A stretch of DNA of 64,000 bases from Tigriopus japonicus (lineage: Eukaryota > Arthropoda > Copepoda > Harpacticoida > Harpacticidae). Location of the stretch: positions 1,124,688 to 1,188,687 of the forward strand of contig JAAGOF010000185.1 of assembly GCA_010645155.1 (NCBI GenBank), written 5' to 3'. The position numbers were made by a program, and so were the translations under genes. The number at the start of each line of letters is the position of its first letter. The first letter of the stretch is position 1. The notes under the pieces are model-generated. The model had not been told where the DNA came from and made no database searches. It saw nothing but the letters and a program-made list of their open reading frames with translations. This document shows positions 59,657 through 64,000 of this stretch, piece after piece.

Positions 59657-59780
59657 CACTAAGCAATCTAATATCCTTATTTTTTTCTGTGATTTTATTG
59701 CGACGAATTATTTTTGTCATTACGGCAACAGAAATATATTGATATTTTTTTACGGCAAAAGATATATGGACAGAGTCAGA

Positions 59781-60199
59781 CCAAGAATCACTGGAATCAT
59801 GGAGTGGGAGGCTAGCAATGAGAATAATGATTTCCAGTAAGAACAAGTCAATTACGTTCTTCTGCAAATGAGACCTTGCATATGTTGACAAGAATACGTA
59901 TTTCAATTTTCAGCTCAATCGAACGTCGGCGTCAAAAGTTATGCTCTCTCAAAGCTCAGTGCAAATCCTACCGAGAATGAATAAACTAGCCCTTTTGTGG
60001 TAATCGTTTTACCACAAAAGGGCGAGTTCATTCATTCTATGCTCTCATCAGTACATAAGTTTGAGAAGGCATAACTTTTCAATCCGGCATTCGATTGAGC
60101 TGAAATTTGAAATACCTGTTGTTCTCAATGTAAGCCAGGTCTCATTTGCAGAAGAACGCAAATGGTTCGTTTCACTGGAAATCATAATTCTCATTGCTC
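59781..60199. mobile_element. Fold-back element, family C, copy 2
   Basis: About 420 bp aligning with the 21313-21761 copy: CAAGAATCACTGGAATCATG, GGAGTGGGAGGCTAGCAATG, then a central hairpin with CCCTTTTGTGGTAA, then complementary arms. It is cut at the right near 60199, where a different repeat begins. Confidence 0.75.
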
Positions 60200-60540
60200 A
60201 GGGGGTGCTCAGGAGGGGGGGAGGGTGTTGAACGTATTTGAACATATTTTCGCATTTTGTAGAAATTTTAAGTGGAAAAACTTTTTTCACGTTTTTCTGA
60301 CCTAAAAAAAGGTCGACAATTTTTCCTTGATGAAAGACCGAGGAAGATTTTTTTTTAAATCTGACATCTAATTTTTTGTGAAAAAACTGATTTCGCTCAT
60401 TTGCATCTGGAAAAAAAAAACTTTTTTGGTCAGTTTTTAGCTGAAAAATAAACTTTTTTGTCAATATTTTCCAACTGAAGAACTTCTTTGATTTGACATT
60501 TTTTCCAACTTTTATGCCGCCCTCCAGTAATGGTCATTTT
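60200..60540. repeat. Dispersed repeat shared with the 48-kb element
   Basis: The - strand reading aligns with about 48190-48540: ATTACTGGAGGGCGG, then AGTTGGAAA, then repeated AAAAAGTT/TTTTTT tracts. It contains a G-rich edge at about 60200-60230. No coding function is seen; the 88-codon open frame here is low-complexity. Confidence 0.55.
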
Positions 60541-61301
60541 AGTTATGATATTGTTTAAACCCTTTTCCCCCTCTAAATCATCTGTGTCTGTTTCCTTTAC
60601 GGTCTTTGTGGGGCCTGAAATTATTGCCTTTGTTGTGTAACAGAACTGAATTTTGTAATGAATTGATCATTGGCCACTTTCAATGCAAACAACCACCAAA
60701 ATATAACTTTGACAAGCAAAAAGTGCCAGGAGCGGGAATAGTTTTTAATTGGATAATTTTTCATAATAGAACATTCTCGATTTGAGTGGGCGAACTACCA
60801 CTGGATACAAAATTTTAGTGTCTGAATAAGTCAATCAATTTCACCAAGACTTGGCATGCGGATAACTTAAGATGTTCAACTTTTAACTTTTCAGAGTTCT
60901 TTTTCATTACCCCTATTTAGTACTGAAAATTGAGACAGAGAAGAAAATTTACAACATTCTATGAAGGGAAGAATGCCCTTGAACAATGCCAATGATAACA
61001 ACCATGTTGCCATCAGAAAGCAAGTCAGTGGATCATGAATTTACATATATTTGACTTAAAACAATCAAATCAAACAGTTTCAATTCTTTGAGAGATATCA
61101 ATTTGGCATCAAATGGTTGCTCGTCAAATCCTTGTGGACTATTGTTTTGTAGGTTATGTCAATAAAATGACATTAATCCCAATTTAATTGCATTTCTTCA
61201 TTAACTCCCGGCTATTACGTAGGAAAATTAACACGGACATGGTAACAAGCCCTCGCTTGATCCCACTCCATGTAATACCATCCTCCTTGAACTAGTATTA
61301 T
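60541..61301. other. Intergenic spacer
   Basis: AT-rich, with no recognised gene, RNA or bounded repeat. Confidence 0.4.
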
Positions 61302-61309
61302 TTCATTAA

Positions 61310-61616
61310 TAGTGATGTGTTTCGAACCAGGAGTGCTGCCATTTTTGACTCGGAAGTTTATTGACGATAAAAAGGGTAGGTTGTATTGAACTTTTTGAAA
61401 AGACCTAAACAGGGACCAATTTGGCAACACTCGAACTGGTTCAATTTCAATTTTCATCGATAGCTACAAAAATGGATTTCGAGTTGGCAGTGCTGCCATA
61501 TTTTATGGCAGATAAGGTCAATTGCCTGTTGAAAAGTTTAGCTGTGGTCAGCTTTTTGACCCTAAAAACCAAAATGACAAAACTCTGCCGAAAATCCAAC
61601 TCGAAACACATCAGTA
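61310..61616. mobile_element. hAT-type MITE, family B, copy 2
   Basis: 307 bp from TAGTGATGTGTTTCGAACC to CTCGAAACACATCAGTA. The flanking 8-mers TTCATTAA (61302-61309) and TTTATTAA (61617-61624) match at 7 of 8 positions. It is the inverse copy of 20266-20573 and shares GGACCAATTTGGCAACACTC and GGCAGTGCTGCCATATTTTA with it. Confidence 0.8.
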
Positions 61617-61799
61617 TTTATTAATAGTATACCGCTAGTGTGTTTCGAGTGATTCCTTGTTGGACATGGGACACTTCATACAAATGACCCTGTTTTGACG
61701 ATGGATTAGTTGTTCAAAATCCAGTAAATCTCCATACTGAAAGCAAGCAGGTTTAACAAACTCCTTAACAAGGGGTTGATGATCCATTCAAGGCCGGTC

Positions 61800-62160
61800 T
61801 TCTTTTTCGTTCTTCCATGGGCAAATCCATCTCCGTCCTCCCTTTGACGGACGGCTCTTTGTTCCATGGTTCGTTCTCTGGATGGTTCCACCTTCTTTCT
61901 ACCTACCGGTGCTCACCTTTATAATAGAGTGGTGCTCTTTCCTACGGCCTTTAGTCCTACATTGGTCTCTCTTCCGACAAGAACAACAACCACCTTCCTT
62001 TCCGTAACATCAGGAGGCACGAGATCCTTGAAGGAGATAGATTCCAAAGAGTTGGACCAAATCTTCAAACAAACAAGCCAACCAGCACTTTGTTCCGTGG
62101 CCTCTTTTGTTGATCTTCAGCCAAGACTAACCAAATAAACAGGTAGGAGAACTGGCAGTC
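61800..62160 (+). other. GC-richer island; possible first exon or promoter, not established
   Basis: This block is clearly richer in G+C than its surroundings. It has an open + strand frame from an ATG at 61866 to a stop at 62138 (90 codons, Thr/Ser-rich). TTTATAATAG lies at 61918. The sequence AAACAG followed by GTAGGA (about 62140-62150) could be a splice donor. No domain was recognised and no downstream exon was found in the window, so a gene is not called. Confidence 0.2.
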
Positions 62161-63540
62161 TTGGTTCGGTGAGTGACTCGATCAGACACAGACAGACACG
62201 CGTATCTCGCCAGTTTTAAGGTATAGTTAGTTATCTCAGTTAGTCAGAGGTGGAATTGGATGTTTGTATTATTATTAGAGAGGGTGTAATCAACTCGTAA
62301 TCTCAACTAAAGGCAGATTAGAGCCGGATATAAAGAAAGCATCTTCTTACAAAAAGGTTGATTTTCGGGGACTCCGCCTTTCTGTATCAAAATCTAAATT
62401 TATGCTTTTTTATTGCTTATCAAATCCGGGAATTAACGGATTTTTTTCGTAGACTTTCATATCGATTAAATAAGTGTAAAGGGGTTCTTTTATTCGTAAT
62501 AATAGTAAAAATGGCATGAATATGATTAGAAAAAGACTAGCTAAAAACCATACATTTAGCAGTGTTTTTGGTTTTGAATATCAAGTCTTTAAAAAGCAAT
62601 GGTTATTTATGTTGGGAAAAATGCATTGATTGCATTTTATGTACCACTAATTTGCAATAAAGTTAAAAACACTTGAATCAAATTTTCCGTATTGGTTAAA
62701 TTATCTCACGACAGAGCATCATAAAGTTTCTCAAGATCAAATCAAAATTGAGAGGAATGTTCATTGTTAGTAAGCAACAAAATCCATTTTTAAACGCGAA
62801 TAGGGTACTGTTTTATAAAGTGGGGTAAAACTGAATTCCCAGATTAATGGACTAGTTTTCAAGTGTTGATTACCATAAAGCAGCGTTCCAAATCCTCTGA
62901 AACAACCCTAAATGGCTGTCCGTTATAAGTTGATTTCCAATCAAAGGTCAGTACTGGATCCAATTTGATCAAGCAATCAATTACAAGACTTATACGTCTT
63001 ATAATACGTTACGAGTAGGTTTTTGATCACCTTTTTTTTACTACACATGCTCATTCAATATTACAAGATTTTTGGTGTTTATCATCTCAAACATTAAATG
63101 GCCCTATGCTAAAAGCTAGTGGGTTCAAATCATGTTTCTGTGGAAAATTTGAAAGATCTTCTGGATTGCAACTAACTTTAGAGTCAAGATTGCAAAAAAA
63201 TAATCATGAAAGAAGAAGCATAGTGCTTCTCTGCTCAAGTGTGCAATGATATAATGATCTCATCATTGAATGCTAAGCTCTGCAGCCACAATACAGTAAG
63301 TAATCTCTAATTAGGGAATGGCTTTTTAGGTGAATAGTTAGCAGCATTAAGAGACATGGCAAATACACAAGGAAAATAGACGAAATAACCCGCCTTCAAT
63401 ACCCATCAGTTAATTCTGTACTTCTGATGGATTTAGAAACTTGGCTTTGAGCTCAGACTGTGCTCAATTGGCTGATTATTTGTACTAAATCCCACAATAA
63501 GTAGCCCTTTGTAAGAAAATTTATAAATGGTTAATTGTGG
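62161..63540. other. Intergenic spacer
   Basis: AT-rich. The phrase AGTGGGTTCAAATC near 63118 resembles a tRNA T-arm/B-box, but no A-box lies at the right distance. No gene was recognised. Confidence 0.4.
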
Positions 63541-63599
63541 GAACAGGGCATCAGGTAGTAAAAGTAACGCTCAATATTCGAGTCTACTCCTCATGCATC

Positions 63600-63983
63600 C
63601 TCATTCAAAAGCGAGAGAGTACCAAAATCAAGTCATATTTGACAATAGGCCGCATGTTAACGCATTTAATTCAAAAGCGAGCGTATACCAAAATCAAGTT
63701 GAATTAGCATTCGTTGAGTATATACTCTCACTAGCTGCTGCGTTTCAAACACAGGAGTTGTCACGAATATATACTTGAGGCCGGTTAATCTGACTTGATT
63801 TTGGTGTGCTCTCGCTTTTGAATTAGATGCGTTAACATGCGGCCTAAAACGATTGTTGAGTATATACTCTCCCCAGCTGCTGCATTTCAAACACAGCAGT
63901 TGTCGCGAGTGTATACTCAAGGTCGGTTAATCTGACTGATTTCGGTATACACTCGCTTTTGCATTAAGTGCACTAACATGCGG
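63600..63983. mobile_element. Array of palindromic repeat units at the window end
   Basis: A near-perfect palindrome at 63649-63843 has ends GCCGCATGTTAACGC and GCGTTAACATGCGGC, and inner arms with AAAAGCGAG and ACCAAAATCAAGT. A further half-unit on each side repeats the same modules: AAAAGCGAGAGAGTACCAAA at 63607 and the complement near 63940-63960, then ACATGCGGC at 63975. The unit core carries GAGTATATACTCTC and TTTCAAACACAGCAGTTGTC in alternating copies. The array may continue past the window end. Confidence 0.65.
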
Positions 63984-64000
63984 CTCATTATTTTCTCAGT

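Noticed and set aside
63105..63130. tRNA-like T-arm (GTGGGTTCAAATC)
   Set aside because: No A-box or cloverleaf at the expected distance; probably chance.

Overview
The window looks like nuclear DNA from an arthropod, most probably a crustacean such as a copepod. It is AT-rich, and its genes are split by GT-AG introns, many only 57-71 nt long. It carries a divergent ionotropic receptor of the kind found in protostomes, and its spacer DNA is packed with small inverted-repeat transposons. The organism call is an inference; no species-diagnostic sequence was seen.

Three protein-coding genes can be reconstructed. (1) A BMP1/tolloid-family astacin metalloprotease runs on the + strand from 4134 to its stop at 19835. 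Seventeen exons encode most of the catalytic domain and the complete CUB1-CUB2-EGF1-CUB3-EGF2-CUB4-CUB5 tail. The signal peptide, prodomain and start of the protease domain are not seen and presumably lie upstream of the window. (2) An ionotropic glutamate receptor-like (IR) gene lies on the - strand (9975-7812), wholly inside the tolloid intron between EGF1 and CUB3. Its stop codon is 18 bp from a tolloid exon. (3) A secreted, cysteine-rich protein with 16 EGF-like modules and 4 DPY-like modules (a small relative of Dumpy) runs on the + strand, 32272-42016, in 15 exons with a closed reading frame of 828 residues. One tRNA-Val (anticodon TAC) lies on the - strand at 3037-3109.

The rest (about 19.9-32.2 kb, 42.5-64 kb and the larger introns) is repeat-rich and shows no further convincing host gene. 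Several mobile elements can be delimited to the base by terminal inverted repeats and target-site duplications: hAT-type elements with 8-bp duplications (20266, 23729, 44451, 50535, 53202, 56065, 61310), TA-duplicating Tc1/mariner- or pogo-type elements (5427, 24919, 27185, 47986), and a 1.78-kb element with a 3-bp duplication at 52568-54348. That last element split a LINE reverse-transcriptase reading frame and was then itself hit by a hAT element. There are also a fold-back family with a near-perfect central hairpin, several palindromic families, a tRNA-like SINE head, a second LINE relic and a transposase relic.

The three genes act outside the cell or at its surface: protease and morphogen processing, chemosensing, and matrix. 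Nothing in the sequence links them functionally. No clearly new gene system was found. The most unusual features are the antisense nested receptor and the layered transposon insertions.
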